Source of the DNA: Streptomyces sp. S465 | GTDB taxonomy: Bacteria > Actinomycetota > Actinomycetes > Streptomycetales > Streptomycetaceae | Reading direction: 5' to 3' | Length of the DNA stretch: 64,000 bases | NCBI RefSeq assembly: GCF_026898115.1 | Contig: NZ_CP114036.1 | Coordinates: 4,210,001-4,274,000 of the forward strand | Shown: positions 7,528 through 16,222 of the stretch, piece by piece | Layout of the letters: every line of letters begins with the position of its first letter | How positions within the stretch are numbered: the stretch's first letter is position 1 | Translations under genes and position numbers: made by a program | The notes under the pieces: generated by a model | What the model saw: only the letters and a program-made list of their open reading frames with translations | What the model was told of the DNA's origin: nothing | Databases searched by the model: none

Positions 7528-9078
7528 TCAGTACCGGCGTACGGCCAGGTCCACCGAGGCCGCGACCCGCGCCGCGACGTCCTCCGCGTACACCGCGTCC
7601 GTACGGTCGAAGGCCCGGCGGCCGGAGGTGCGCAGGAAGGTGACCACGCCGAGGGTGCGGCCGCGGCTGCGCAGCACCGCGCACAGCCCGTGCACCACGC
7701 CCTCCGGCCATTTGCGGGCGGCCGCCCACTGGGTTCTCGCCGGCTCGTCCGAGCGTCTCGCGCTCGTCCGTACCGAACCGCAGCGCTCGACCGCCTGGAG
7801 CGCCGGATGGCCCCCCGCGTAGCCCAGCGGGATGCCGCCCGGGGCGACGGGCGGGCAGGGGCCGGGGGTGCCGGTGGGGGTGGCCGCCGCCCGGACCAGC
7901 CGGATCCGGTCCGCCGGGGCGCCCGGCGGCGGGTCCAGGGCCAGGTCGATCAGGGCGTGATCGGCGAAGCCCGCCAGGGCGAAGTCCAGGTGGACCGAGG
8001 CCGCCTCCATCGGGTCCTCGCATTCGGCCGCCGCCCGCGTCGCCCGGTGCAGCTGGTTGCTCCTGAAGCGCAGCCGGGCGCTCTCCTGCTCCTGGCCCTT
8101 GGCCTCCGTCATGTCCTGGAAGATCCAGGCCACCCCGAGCGGTGTCGGCTCCTCGGTGAGCGGTGAGGCCAGCCGGAGGAAGCCGCTGCGCCAGCAGCGG
8201 CGCAGCGCCCCCGCGCCGTCCGTGCCCGCCGTGTCGCGGCCCGGGACCTCGCCGCGCACCGCCTCCTCGTCGTCGAGCAGCTCGTAGCGCACCCCGGCCG
8301 GGCCCTCGATACCGTGCCCCGCGCCGGCGTCCCGCAGGGTCACCCACAGCTCGGTCGGCGCCAGGGGCGCGCCCTCCGCGAGGACGTGCTGGAGCGCGGC
8401 CTCCGCCTCCTCGACGCCCTGGTCCAGGAAGTCGCCCAGCGGCCGGCCGGGCGCGGCCTTACGGGCGGTGCGCAGCGCGCCGGCCGCGTTGGCGTTGACG
8501 ACGGCGACCCGCAGATCCGCGTCGACCAGGACCACGTTCCACGACGCGTCCTCCAGCAGCGCCTCGCTCAGCGCGATCGACCGCTCCAGGTCGATCTGCT
8601 CGTGCGCCTCGCCGAAGGCGCAGTACACCCCGGCCGGGCGGCCGTCCGCGCCCGGCATGCGCGAGGACTGCGTGCGCACCAGGACCCGGCCGCCGTCCTT
8701 GGTCAGCAGCGCGAACTCGTGCACCCGGCGTCCCGTGGCGCTCATGGCCTCCTTAAGGCGCGCCTCGACCTCCCGCGCGTCCTCCGGGCGGGCCGCCCAG
8801 CCGCCCAGCCCCTTGCGGTCGACCGCCTCCGCCGCCGTCCAGCCGAGGATGCGCTCGGCCTCGCGGTTCCAGTGGGTCACCCTGCCGTCGGTGTCGAACG
8901 CGCACAAAGCCGCGTCCATCCCGTCGAGCAGCGCGGCGAGCAGCTCGGAGTCGAGCCGCTCCGGGCGGTCGGGCCGGCCGGACGCCGCCGACTCCGCCTC
9001 CGCCTGCCCCGGGACGCCCCGCGCGGAGCCGGCGGAACGCGCCGGACGTGCAGGTTCGGAACGTTGTGAAGCGCTCAC
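7528..9078 (-). CDS. PAS-PAS-GAF sensory protein without a recognisable output domain
   Basis: Soluble sensor-type protein of 516 aa from GTG 9078 (AGGGGG upstream). After an Ala/Pro-rich head come a first PAS domain (ALCAFDTDGRVTHWNREAERILGW, ending GVYCAFGEAHE), a second PAS fold (VVLVDADLRVAVVNANAAGAL) with a linker, and a C-terminal GAF-like domain ending VAARVAASVDLAVRRY. In many Streptomyces proteins this order leads into a SpoIIE/PP2C phosphatase or histidine kinase. Here the chain stops right after the GAF. The ligand is unknown. The frame upstream of 9078 extends into a promoter region and is not used. Confidence 0.8.
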   Translation of the reverse strand: MSASQRSEPARPARSAGSARGVPGQAEAESAASGRPDRPERLDSELLAALLDGMDAALCAFDTDGRVTHWNREAERILGWTAAEAVDRKGLGGWAARPEDAREVEARLKEAMSATGRRVHEFALLTKDGGRVLVRTQSSRMPGADGRPAGVYCAFGEAHEQIDLERSIALSEALLEDASWNVVLVDADLRVAVVNANAAGALRTARKAAPGRPLGDFLDQGVEEAEAALQHVLAEGAPLAPTELWVTLRDAGAGHGIEGPAGVRYELLDDEEAVRGEVPGRDTAGTDGAGALRRCWRSGFLRLASPLTEEPTPLGVAWIFQDMTEAKGQEQESARLRFRSNQLHRATRAAAECEDPMEAASVHLDFALAGFADHALIDLALDPPPGAPADRIRLVRAAATPTGTPGPCPPVAPGGIPLGYAGGHPALQAVERCGSVRTSARRSDEPARTQWAAARKWPEGVVHGLCAVLRSRGRTLGVVTFLRTSGRRAFDRTDAVYAEDVAARVAASVDLAVRRY

Positions 9079-9191
9079 CGGACACCCCCTGCTGGACGTG
9101 GCTGTCTGTGGTGGGGCACGTCGGACATTGAACTCGAACGTGACACGCGCCACACCGCATTCGGGGAAATCGTTGCCTCCCGGAAATTCGC

Positions 9192-9221
9192 TTGTGTGTG
9201 GCACCAGGGCGTTCTTAGGCT
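9192..9221 (+). promoter_or_regulatory. Promoter pointing into the PAS-pdxH gap
   Basis: TTGTGT (9192-9197), an 18-bp spacer and TAGGCT (9216-9221) form a good Streptomyces housekeeping-type promoter. It points away from the PAS gene, where no conventional gene lies. Confidence 0.5.
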
Positions 9222-9254
9222 GTGCGGTACACGAGAAGGGAGGTGGTTCGGCAG

Positions 9255-9293
9255 ATGTATGAAATCCGGACGCGTGAGGTGACTGCGGGCTAG
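9255..9293 (+). CDS. Candidate 12-codon short ORF
   Basis: ATG 9255 follows a strong Shine-Dalgarno (AAGGGAGGTGG, 9236-9246) at 11 nt and encodes MYEIRTREVTAG before a TAG stop. It lies about 27 nt after the predicted transcription start of the upstream promoter. No larger ORF follows before the end of the convergent pdxH. It could be a leader peptide, a regulatory micro-peptide or chance. I know of no homologue. Confidence 0.35.
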   Translation: MYEIRTREVTAG

Positions 9294-9372
9294 CGGTCCG
9301 TCGTCGCGCTCAGCGCATTCGCCGGACTGGCGCACGAACGGGTGCGCAGCCGGCCAATCCCACGCAGTCACC

Positions 9373-9446
9373 CGACCCGCGGGTCGCCGGTACGTCCGAC
9401 CGGCCCCCTTCCGCCTCAGGGCGCAGGGGACAGACCCGCGGGTTGT
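9373..9446. repeat. Pair of CCCGCGGG-centred palindromes
   Basis: The 14-bp perfect palindrome CGACCCGCGGGTCG (9373-9386) and the longer dyad GACAgaCCCGCGGGttGTC (around 9429-9446) share the ACCCGCGGGT core and lie ~59 bp apart in the 428-bp gap. They may be protein-binding sites or pdxH terminator structures. The rest of the gap holds nothing else I can identify. Confidence 0.45.
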
Positions 9447-9506
9447 CCGCGTTCTGAGGGACCTCACGGGCGCGGGGCGCCTCACGGGTCGAGGACGCCG
9501 CGGCTC

Positions 9507-10202
9507 CTACGGGTACAGGCGCTCCACCCGCCAGCCCTCCGCACCAGGCAGCCGGACGTACCGCAGCCGGTCGTGCAGCCGGTTCTCCCGGCCCTGCCAG
9601 AACTCCACGGCCTCCGGGACCACCCGGAACCCGCCCCACTCCGGCGGCACCGGCACCTGCTCGCCCGGCGGATAGCGGTTCGCCAGCTCCTCGTACGAGC
9701 GGTCCAGCTCCGCCCGCGAGCCCACCACCGCGGACTGCGTGCTCGCCCACGCCCCCAGCTGCGAACCGTGCGGCCGGGTGCGGAAGTACGCCGCCGTCTC
9801 GTCCCGCCCGGTCCGCTGCGCGGTGCCGGTCACGATCACCTGCCGGGCGATGGGATGCCAGGGGAAGAGCAGTGCGACCTGCGGGTTCTCACCCAGCTCA
9901 CGGCCCTTGCGGGAGCCGTAGTTGGTGTAGAAGACGAAGCCGCGCTCGTCGAAGCTCTTCATCAGCACCGTGCGGGAGCTGGGGCGGCCCGCCGCGTCGG
10001 CCGTCGAGACCACCATGGCGTTCGGTTCGAAGAGCCCGCTGCCGACCGCGTCCTCGAACCACCGGGTGAACTGCCGGAACGGGTCGTCCGCGAGGTCCGC
10101 CTCGTCGAAGCCCGCCGCGCGGTAGTGCTCGCGCATGGCGGCCGGGTCGTACGTACGCGCGGAGGAAGCCGAGGGCTCCGAGTCAACGTGAGGCACGGGC
10201 AT
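9507..10202 (-). CDS. pdxH: Pyridoxamine 5'-phosphate oxidase
   Basis: FMN enzyme that oxidises pyridoxine/pyridoxamine 5'-phosphate to PLP. The product is 231 aa from ATG 10202; ATG 10214/10217 would add 4-5 residues and no start has a strong Shine-Dalgarno. Family motifs are RPSSRTVLMKSFDERGFVFYTNY (FMN/PLP binding) around residue 75, KGRELGENPQVALLFPW, RTRPHGSQLGAWASTQS, and a C-terminal FWQGRENRLHDRLRY with the substrate-binding RLHDR. It is divergent from the citrate synthase-like gene, as I recall in other streptomycetes. Confidence 0.95.
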   Translation of the reverse strand: MPVPHVDSEPSASSARTYDPAAMREHYRAAGFDEADLADDPFRQFTRWFEDAVGSGLFEPNAMVVSTADAAGRPSSRTVLMKSFDERGFVFYTNYGSRKGRELGENPQVALLFPWHPIARQVIVTGTAQRTGRDETAAYFRTRPHGSQLGAWASTQSAVVGSRAELDRSYEELANRYPPGEQVPVPPEWGGFRVVPEAVEFWQGRENRLHDRLRYVRLPGAEGWRVERLYP

Positions 10203-10593
10203 ATCTTGCAACATCATCGGTCCGCCGCACCGGCGGCCCCGGAAGAGCGGTCCCCTCCCCCGGCCACGCGCCCACACCCGTTCCGCGAAACCCTCCCGCG
10301 CACCGCACGCGGTGGCGCACCACACGCGGTGTGCCGCTTCTCACGCTTCCCCACGGGGAGCGCACCCACCAGACTGAGTCGGACCACGCGCCTGTCCGCG
10401 CTGGGCAGGCCCCACCCTCCCGTGTCCTGGCGGTCACTCCCCGCCATGGTTGGGTGACCACCACCCGCACGGGGCACATCACCGGTGTGGCCGGTACGGA
10501 CCGCGAGCCGTGTCAGGCGGCCGCGTAACCGTCCCGGCACCGCCCGCCGCCGCCCGTCGTCCGCGTCATGACCGCATCATGAGGAGCCGCCTG

Positions 10594-11694
10594 ATGTCCG
10601 ACTTCGTACCCGGACTCGAAGGAGTCATCGCGTTCGAGACGGAGATCGCCGAACCCGACAAGGAGGGCGGCGCGCTCCGCTACCGAGGCGTGGACATCGA
10701 GGACCTCGTGGGCCATGTCTCCTTCGGGAACGTCTGGGGTCTGCTGGTCGACGGCGCCTTCAACCCGGGGCTGCCGGCCGCCGAGCCGTTCCCCATCCCG
10801 GTCCACTCCGGGGACGTCCGGGTCGATGTGCAGTCCGCGCTGGCCATGCTCGCGCCCGTCTGGGGGCTCAAACCGCTGCTGGACATCGACGAGGAGCAGG
10901 CCCGTGAGGACCTGGCGCGGGCGGCCGTGATGGCCCTGTCGTACGTCGCCCAGTCGGCCCGCGGCCAGGGGAAGCCGATGGTGCCGCAACGGGAGATCGA
11001 CAAGGCCGGGACCATCGTGGAGCGCTTCATGCGGCGCTGGCGCGGCGAGCCCGACCCCAAGCACGTCGCCGCCGTCGACGCGTACTGGACCTCGGCGGCC
11101 GAGCACGGGATGAACGCCTCCACCTTCACCGCCCGTGTCATCGCCTCCACCGGCGCCGATGTCGCCGCCGCGCTCTCCGGCGCGGTGGGCGCCATGTCCG
11201 GGCCGCTGCACGGCGGCGCGCCCTCCCGGGTGCTCGGCATGATCGAGGAGATCGAGCGCACCGGGGACGCCACCGCGTACGTCAAACAGGCCCTCGACCG
11301 GGGCGAGCGGCTGATGGGCTTCGGCCACCGCGTCTACCGCGCCGAGGACCCGCGGGCGCGGGTGCTGCGGCGCACCGCGCGGGAGCTGGGCGCACCGCGC
11401 TTCGAGGTCGCCGAGGCGCTGGAGCGGGCCGCCCTGGAGGAGCTGCACAACCGCCGGCCCGACCGGGTGCTGGCCACGAACGTGGAGTTCTGGGCGGCCA
11501 TCGTGCTGGACTTCGCCGAGGTCCCGGCGCACATGTTCACGTCGATGTTCACCTGTGCCCGCACGGCGGGCTGGAGCGCGCACATCCTGGAGCAGAAGCG
11601 GACCGGCCGGCTGGTCCGGCCGTCGGCCCGGTACGTCGGCCCCGGCGCGCGCAGCCCGCACGACATCGAGGGCTACGGGGACGCCCAGCGGTAG
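10594..11694 (+). CDS. Citrate synthase-like protein (short type)
   Basis: Condenses acetyl-CoA (or another acyl-CoA) with oxaloacetate; 366 aa. ATG 10594 has GAGGAG seven bases upstream; the in-frame ATG 10579 overlaps that Shine-Dalgarno. Catalytic landmarks are SGPLHGGAPSRV (His), MGFGHRVYRAEDPRA (His and substrate Arg) and the Asp in VLDFAEVP. Short citrate synthase paralogues of this type may be methylcitrate synthases or secondary citrate synthases, so the in vivo substrate is unresolved. It is convergent with the TetR gene (32-nt gap). Confidence 0.9.
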   Translation: MSDFVPGLEGVIAFETEIAEPDKEGGALRYRGVDIEDLVGHVSFGNVWGLLVDGAFNPGLPAAEPFPIPVHSGDVRVDVQSALAMLAPVWGLKPLLDIDEEQAREDLARAAVMALSYVAQSARGQGKPMVPQREIDKAGTIVERFMRRWRGEPDPKHVAAVDAYWTSAAEHGMNASTFTARVIASTGADVAAALSGAVGAMSGPLHGGAPSRVLGMIEEIERTGDATAYVKQALDRGERLMGFGHRVYRAEDPRARVLRRTARELGAPRFEVAEALERAALEELHNRRPDRVLATNVEFWAAIVLDFAEVPAHMFTSMFTCARTAGWSAHILEQKRTGRLVRPSARYVGPGARSPHDIEGYGDAQR

Positions 11695-11726
11695 CTCGGG
11701 CCACAAGCTCGAACGCCGGCCGCGGT

Positions 11727-12335
11727 TCAGGAGGGGGTTGCCATGATCCCCTCCAGGATCTTCGACCACTGGGCCACCACCCGCTCCCGGCGGTGGCCGT
11801 CGTCCGTCAGGAGGTTGGCCAGGCCGAGGCCGCGTCCCATGTCGAGCAGGCCCTGGACGGTCTCCCGGACGCCCGGCACCGATTCGTCGGCGCCCAGCAG
11901 CTCCACCGCCATCCGATGCGTCTCACGGCCGATCTTCGCCTCCAGGGCGGTCACCCGGGCGCCCAGCTGCTCCTCGTACGAGGCCGCCACCCACAGCTGG
12001 AGGGCGGCCCGGAAGAGCGGGCCGGTGTAGAGGCTCACCAGCGCCTCGACCACCGTGCGGACGCGGCCCTCCCCGCGCGGGGCGACCAGGGCGCGCAGCT
12101 CGGCCGAGCGCTCCTCGGCGACATGCTCGACGGCGGCCGTAAAGAGGTCCTCACGGGTCGGGAAGTGGTGCTGGGCCGCGCCCCGCGACACCCCGGCCCG
12201 CTCGGCCACCACCGCGACCGTGGAACCGGCCCAGCCGTGCTCGGCGAGGCAGGACACGGCGGCCTCCAGCAGCCGTCTGCGGGTCGCGCGGCTGCGGTCC
12301 TGCTTGGGGTCGCGCAGTGCCGTACGGGGGGTCAT
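11727..12335 (-). CDS. TetR-family regulator, last gene of the acyl-CoA operon
   Basis: Probable repressor of its own operon, 202 aa. The N-terminal TetR helix-turn-helix is clear (RRRLLEAAVSCLAEHGW... GVSRGAAQHHFPTREDL), followed by an all-helical ligand/dimer domain. Its start overlaps the stop of the enoyl-CoA hydratase gene as ATGA. The obvious effector would be an acyl-CoA or acid handled by the operon. A TetR-type palindrome (CAAGCACGCTTG) in the operon promoter ~10 kb upstream is the candidate target. Confidence 0.9.
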   Translation of the reverse strand: MTPRTALRDPKQDRSRATRRRLLEAAVSCLAEHGWAGSTVAVVAERAGVSRGAAQHHFPTREDLFTAAVEHVAEERSAELRALVAPRGEGRVRTVVEALVSLYTGPLFRAALQLWVAASYEEQLGARVTALEAKIGRETHRMAVELLGADESVPGVRETVQGLLDMGRGLGLANLLTDDGHRRERVVAQWSKILEGIMATPS

Positions 12336-13276
12336 CGGGACGCCCCCGCGGCCCCGGCGCCGGAGTCCGGCGCCACCCCCGCGTCCGGTGCCCCCGTGGC
12401 CCCCGCGTCCGGCGCCGTGTCCCGTGGCGCCCAGGCCGGGTCGCGCCGTTCCAGGAACGCCGCCATGCCCTCACGGGCCTCCTCGGAGGCGAAGAGGCGG
12501 GCCGACAGCTCGGCCAGCGGTGCCGCGTCCCGGTCGAAGGCGCGCAGCACATCGGCGGTCACCAGCCGCTTGGACTCGGCGAGGCCCTGCGGGGAGCCCC
12601 GGCGCAGCCCGTCCAGGACGGGCGCCAGCGCCCCGTCCGCGTCCCCCTCCGGGTCCGCGATCGTCACCAGCCCGATCCGGGCCGCCTCGGCGGCGTCGAA
12701 CCGCTCACCCGTGAGGTAGTAGCGGGCCGCCGCGCGCCGGTCCAGCCGGGGCAGCAGCGGCATCGAGATGACGGCCGGGGCGAGGCCGAGCCGCGCCTCG
12801 GTGAAGGCGAAGCTCGCGCCGCGCCCCGCCGCCGATATGTCGCACGCTCCGAGCAGTCCGAGCCCACCGGCCCGCACATGCCCGGTGACGCGTGCGACGA
12901 CCGGCTTGGGCAGCTCCACGATCGCCCGCAGCAGCGCCACGAGTCCGGCCGCCCCGGACGCCGAGGGCGGTTCGCTCAGGTCCGCGCCCGCGCAGAAGGT
13001 GGTGCCGGTGTGGGTGAGCAGCACCGCCCGGACGCGGTCGTCCCGCCCGGCCGCCGCCAGCGCCTCGCGCAACTCGCCGACCAGGCGCGTCGAGAGGGCG
13101 TTGCGGTTGTGCGGCGAGTCCAGGGTGAGGGTGGTGATGCCGCGCTCGAAGGCAGCCCGTACGAGCGGAGCGGGCGCGGCGGACACCGGCGCGGCGGCCG
13201 AGGGTCCGTCGGCCGTGGAATCGTCGGCCGTGGAGCCATCGGTCAGGGAGCCATCCGTCGGGGAGCCGTTGGTCAT
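12332..13276 (-). CDS. Enoyl-CoA hydratase/isomerase-family protein
   Basis: Crotonase-fold enzyme expected to hydrate an enoyl-CoA; 314 aa against ~260 usual. The extra length is a repetitive Asp/Ser/Thr-rich head (residues 1-35, TDGS-type repeats) and an Ala/Gly/Pro tail. Core motifs are the CoA oxyanion hole FCAGADLSE and HVRAGGLGLLGACDI, then FTEARLGLAPAV. The Glu of FTEARLG matches the second crotonase catalytic Glu. The first (in GGGCEL-type motifs) is not Glu here, which suggests a hydratase subtype with one acid or a different crotonase reaction. It overlaps both neighbours by 4 nt. Confidence 0.88.
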   Translation of the reverse strand: MTNGSPTDGSLTDGSTADDSTADGPSAAAPVSAAPAPLVRAAFERGITTLTLDSPHNRNALSTRLVGELREALAAAGRDDRVRAVLLTHTGTTFCAGADLSEPPSASGAAGLVALLRAIVELPKPVVARVTGHVRAGGLGLLGACDISAAGRGASFAFTEARLGLAPAVISMPLLPRLDRRAAARYYLTGERFDAAEAARIGLVTIADPEGDADGALAPVLDGLRRGSPQGLAESKRLVTADVLRAFDRDAAPLAELSARLFASEEAREGMAAFLERRDPAWAPRDTAPDAGATGAPDAGVAPDSGAGAAGASR

Positions 13277-14862
13277 CGTGCGGTCGCACTCCTTTCCCTG
13301 GCGCGCAGTTCACGCCTCAGGATCTTGCCGGTGGCCGAGCGCGGCACGGAGTCCGTGAACTCCACGCGGCGCACCTTCTTGTACGGGGCCACCTGCCCGG
13401 CAACGTACGCGATCAGGTCCTCCTCCGAGATCCGGGCCCCGGGTCCGCGCACCACATACGCCTTGGGGATCTCGTTGCCGTCCCCGTCCGTCACCCCGAT
13501 CACGGCGGCGTCGGCGACGGCCTCATGGGCGAGCAGCACGGCCTCCAGGTCGGCCGGGGCGACCTGATAGCCCTTGTACTTGATCAGCTCCTTCACCCGG
13601 TCCACCACATACAGCCAGCCGTCCGCGTCCACGTGCCCGACATCGCCGGTGTGCAGCCAGCCCTCCGCGTCGATCATCGCGTCGGTGTCCTCGGGGCGGC
13701 CCAGATAGCCCTTCATCACCTGGGGGCCTCGGATGACGATCTCGCCGTCCTCGCCCGCGGGGAGGTCCTCCCCGGTGTCCGGGTGCACGATGCGCATCTC
13801 GGTGCTCGGGAGCAGCTTTCCGACGGTGCCCTGTGGTGCGTTCTCCGCGTCGCGCGGCACCAGGTGGCAGGCCGGTGACAGTTCCGTCATCCCGAACCCC
13901 TGGAGCAGCGGCGGTACGCCGAGCCGCCGGGCGCACGCGTCCGCGAGCCGGGCGTCCAGCGGGGCCGCCGCGCTCAGCACGTACCGCACCGACGACAGGT
14001 CATGCCCGTCCACCGCCGGATGCTTGGCGAGCGCGAGCACGATCGGCGGGGCCACATAGAGCGCCTCGGCCCGGTGCTTCTCGGCCGCCGCGAGAAACTG
14101 GTCGAGTTCGAAGCGCGGCAGCACGATCACCGTGCCGCCGTTGCGCAGCGGCGCGTTCATGAGCGCCGTAAGGCCGTAGCTGTGGAAGAACGGCAGAACG
14201 GCCAGGACCCGTTCCCCCGGTTGGTTGGGGACCAGCGTCTCCACCTGGGCGATGTTGGTGGCGACGTTGCGGTGGGTGAGCATCACGCCCTTGGGGACGC
14301 CGGTGGTCCCGGAGGAGTACGGCAGCACCGCGACGTCCTCGGCCGGGTCGATCTCCACCGCCGGTTCGGGCGCGGTGCTCGTCAGCATGGAGCGCAGTGA
14401 GCGGTGGCCGCTCGCCTCGTCGCAGACGAAGACCTCCCGTATCCCGCCCGCCCGTTCGGCGGCCTGCCGGGCCACGCCCAGCAGCGCCGAGACGGTGATG
14501 ACCCAGGACGCGGCCGCGTCCCGGAGCTGCTTGGCGAACTCCTCCGGCGTCGCCAGCGGATGCACCGTGGTCACCGCGGCACCGGTGCGGGTCGTGCCGT
14601 AGAACGCCGGTGGGTACATGACCGAGTTGGGGCTGTGCAGGGCCACCACATCGCCCTTGCACACCCCCGCCTCGGCCAGCGCGGCCCCGATCCGGCGGGA
14701 GGCGCGGTCCAGCGCGGCATAGCTCAGGGACACCCCGGTCACGCCGTCTATCAGGGCGGTCAGCTCGCCGAACTCCCCGGCCGCGCGGGCCAGTACGGCG
14801 TCGTGGATGGGCAGATCGACGAGCGGGACATCGGGATACTCGCTGCGCAGCACCGTGGCCAT
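13273..14862 (-). CDS. Acyl-CoA ligase (4-coumarate-CoA ligase-like AMP-binding enzyme)
   Basis: Activates a carboxylic acid to its CoA thioester via an acyl-adenylate; 529 aa, full length. The P-loop-like motif YSSGTTGVPKGVMLTHRN lies near residue 185, followed by GFGMTELSPACHLVP, the A8 hinge YVVDRVKELIKYKGYQVAPA and the catalytic C-terminal Lys in PRSATGKILRREL. It resembles 4CL/long-chain ligases of the type found in plant-acid and terpenoid-acid degradation. In the operon it would feed the acyl-CoA dehydrogenase. The start is 113 nt after the dehydrogenase stop. Confidence 0.92.
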   Translation of the reverse strand: MATVLRSEYPDVPLVDLPIHDAVLARAAGEFGELTALIDGVTGVSLSYAALDRASRRIGAALAEAGVCKGDVVALHSPNSVMYPPAFYGTTRTGAAVTTVHPLATPEEFAKQLRDAAASWVITVSALLGVARQAAERAGGIREVFVCDEASGHRSLRSMLTSTAPEPAVEIDPAEDVAVLPYSSGTTGVPKGVMLTHRNVATNIAQVETLVPNQPGERVLAVLPFFHSYGLTALMNAPLRNGGTVIVLPRFELDQFLAAAEKHRAEALYVAPPIVLALAKHPAVDGHDLSSVRYVLSAAAPLDARLADACARRLGVPPLLQGFGMTELSPACHLVPRDAENAPQGTVGKLLPSTEMRIVHPDTGEDLPAGEDGEIVIRGPQVMKGYLGRPEDTDAMIDAEGWLHTGDVGHVDADGWLYVVDRVKELIKYKGYQVAPADLEAVLLAHEAVADAAVIGVTDGDGNEIPKAYVVRGPGARISEEDLIAYVAGQVAPYKKVRRVEFTDSVPRSATGKILRRELRARERSATAR

Positions 14863-14975
14863 GGCCGTTCCCCTCAGCTGTGATGTACCTACCTGTCCGT
14901 TCTGCCCTACCCGCGAGATCGGTACGGCGCCTGGCTCCCCACCCGTGGAAGCCGGTCCCCTAGGGAAGTTGGCCG

Positions 14976-16136
14976 TCAGTACGACTTCGGCAGGCCCAGG
15001 GTCTGGTGGGAGACGAAGTTGAGGATCATCTCCCGGCTGACGGGGGCGATCCTGGCCACCCGGGCGGCCGTGATCAGCCGGGCCAGCCCGTATTCGGCGG
15101 TCAGGCCGTTGCCGCCGAGGGTGTGCACGGCCTGGTCCACCGCCTTCACCGCGGCCTCCCCGGCCGCGTACTTGGCCATGTTGGCCGCCTCGCCGGCGCC
15201 CGCGTCATCGCCCGCGTCGTAGAGGTACGCCGCCTTCGCCATCATCAGCCGGGCCAGCTCCAGCTCGATATGGGCCTGGGCGAGGGGGTGGGCGATCGCC
15301 TGGTGGGCGCCGATGGGCTCCTTCCAGACCTGGCGGGTGCGGGCGTAGTCGACGGCCTTGTCGAGCGCGTAACGGCCCATGCCCAGCGCGAACGCCGCCG
15401 TCATGATGCGCTCGGGGTTGAGCCCCGCGAACAGCTGGAGCAGCCCGGCGTCCTCGTCGCCGACCAGCGCGTCGGCGGGCAGCCGTACGTCGTCCAGCAC
15501 CACCTCGAACTGCTTCTCCGGGGCGGACAGTTCCATGGGGATGTGGTGGTGGGAGAAGCCGGGCGTCTCGCGCGGGACGATGAACAGGCAGGGCTTGAGC
15601 TTCCCGGTCCTGGAGTCCTCGGTGCGGCCGACGATCAGGGTCGCGTCGGCGATGTCCACACCGGAGATGAAGACCTTACGGCCGTTGAGTACCCAGCCGC
15701 CGCCCTCGTCCCGGCGGGCGACGGTGGTGATGCGGTGCGAGTTGGACCCGGCGTCGGGCTCGGTGATGCCGAACGCCATGGTGACGCTGCCGTCGGCCAG
15801 ACCGGGCAGCCAGCGCTTCTTCTGCTCTGCGGTGCCGAACCGGGCGATGACGGTGCCGCAGATGGCGGGCGAGACGACCAGCATGAGCAGCGGGCAGCCC
15901 GCGGCGCCCAACTCCTCCAGGACGATGGACAGCTCGGTGATCCCGCCGCCCCCGCCGCCGTACTCCTCGGGCAGGTTGACGCCGAGATAGCCGAGCTTGC
16001 CGGCCTCGGCCCACAGGTCGAGGGCGCTGTCACCCTCCTGGGGGCCGCCCGGGGCGTGCCCCTTGGCGAAGGACGAGACCGCGGCGCGGAGCGCCACGTG
16101 CTCCGGGGTGTCCACGGGCGTATGGGTGCTGGTCAT
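14976..16136 (-). CDS. Acyl-CoA dehydrogenase
   Basis: FAD enzyme introducing an alpha-beta double bond into an acyl-CoA; 386 aa. The ATG at 16136 is set by AGGAGGAG and the family start. Domains run in the usual order: helical N-terminus, MAFGITEPDAGSNSHRI (FAD/CoA loop), WVLNGRKVFISG, then the C-terminal helical domain (QVWKEPIGAHQAIAHPLA, HTLGGNGLTAEYGLARL). At the MCAD-type YEGT catalytic-base position this protein reads IAPVSREM, so the base may sit elsewhere, as in isovaleryl-CoA dehydrogenases. The start region is tandemly duplicated (separate entry). Confidence 0.9.
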   Translation of the reverse strand: MTSTHTPVDTPEHVALRAAVSSFAKGHAPGGPQEGDSALDLWAEAGKLGYLGVNLPEEYGGGGGGITELSIVLEELGAAGCPLLMLVVSPAICGTVIARFGTAEQKKRWLPGLADGSVTMAFGITEPDAGSNSHRITTVARRDEGGGWVLNGRKVFISGVDIADATLIVGRTEDSRTGKLKPCLFIVPRETPGFSHHHIPMELSAPEKQFEVVLDDVRLPADALVGDEDAGLLQLFAGLNPERIMTAAFALGMGRYALDKAVDYARTRQVWKEPIGAHQAIAHPLAQAHIELELARLMMAKAAYLYDAGDDAGAGEAANMAKYAAGEAAVKAVDQAVHTLGGNGLTAEYGLARLITAARVARIAPVSREMILNFVSHQTLGLPKSY

Positions 16137-16170
16137 GGACGGCTCCTCCTGGTCATGGACGGCTCCTGCC
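16131..16170 (-). repeat. 20-bp tandem duplication of the ribosome-binding site and start codon, with 7-aa leader ORF
   Basis: Two adjacent 20-bp copies differ only at the edge and each contains AGGAG-CCGTCC-ATGACC on the minus strand. The upstream ATG (16156) opens the leader MTRRSRP, whose TGA (16135-16133) overlaps the dehydrogenase ATG (16136) as ATGA. The duplication thus placed a short translated ORF directly upstream, coupled to the gene start. Confidence 0.8.
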
Positions 16171-16222
16171 ACCGTGCGGCGCGTGGTGCGGGCCGGGCGG
16201 GCCGGCGCGGTTCGCGCACGGG

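Noticed and set aside
9075..9485. 136-codon minus-strand frame in the PAS-pdxH gap
   Set aside because: Overlaps the PAS start and promoter, no Shine-Dalgarno, composition not protein-like.
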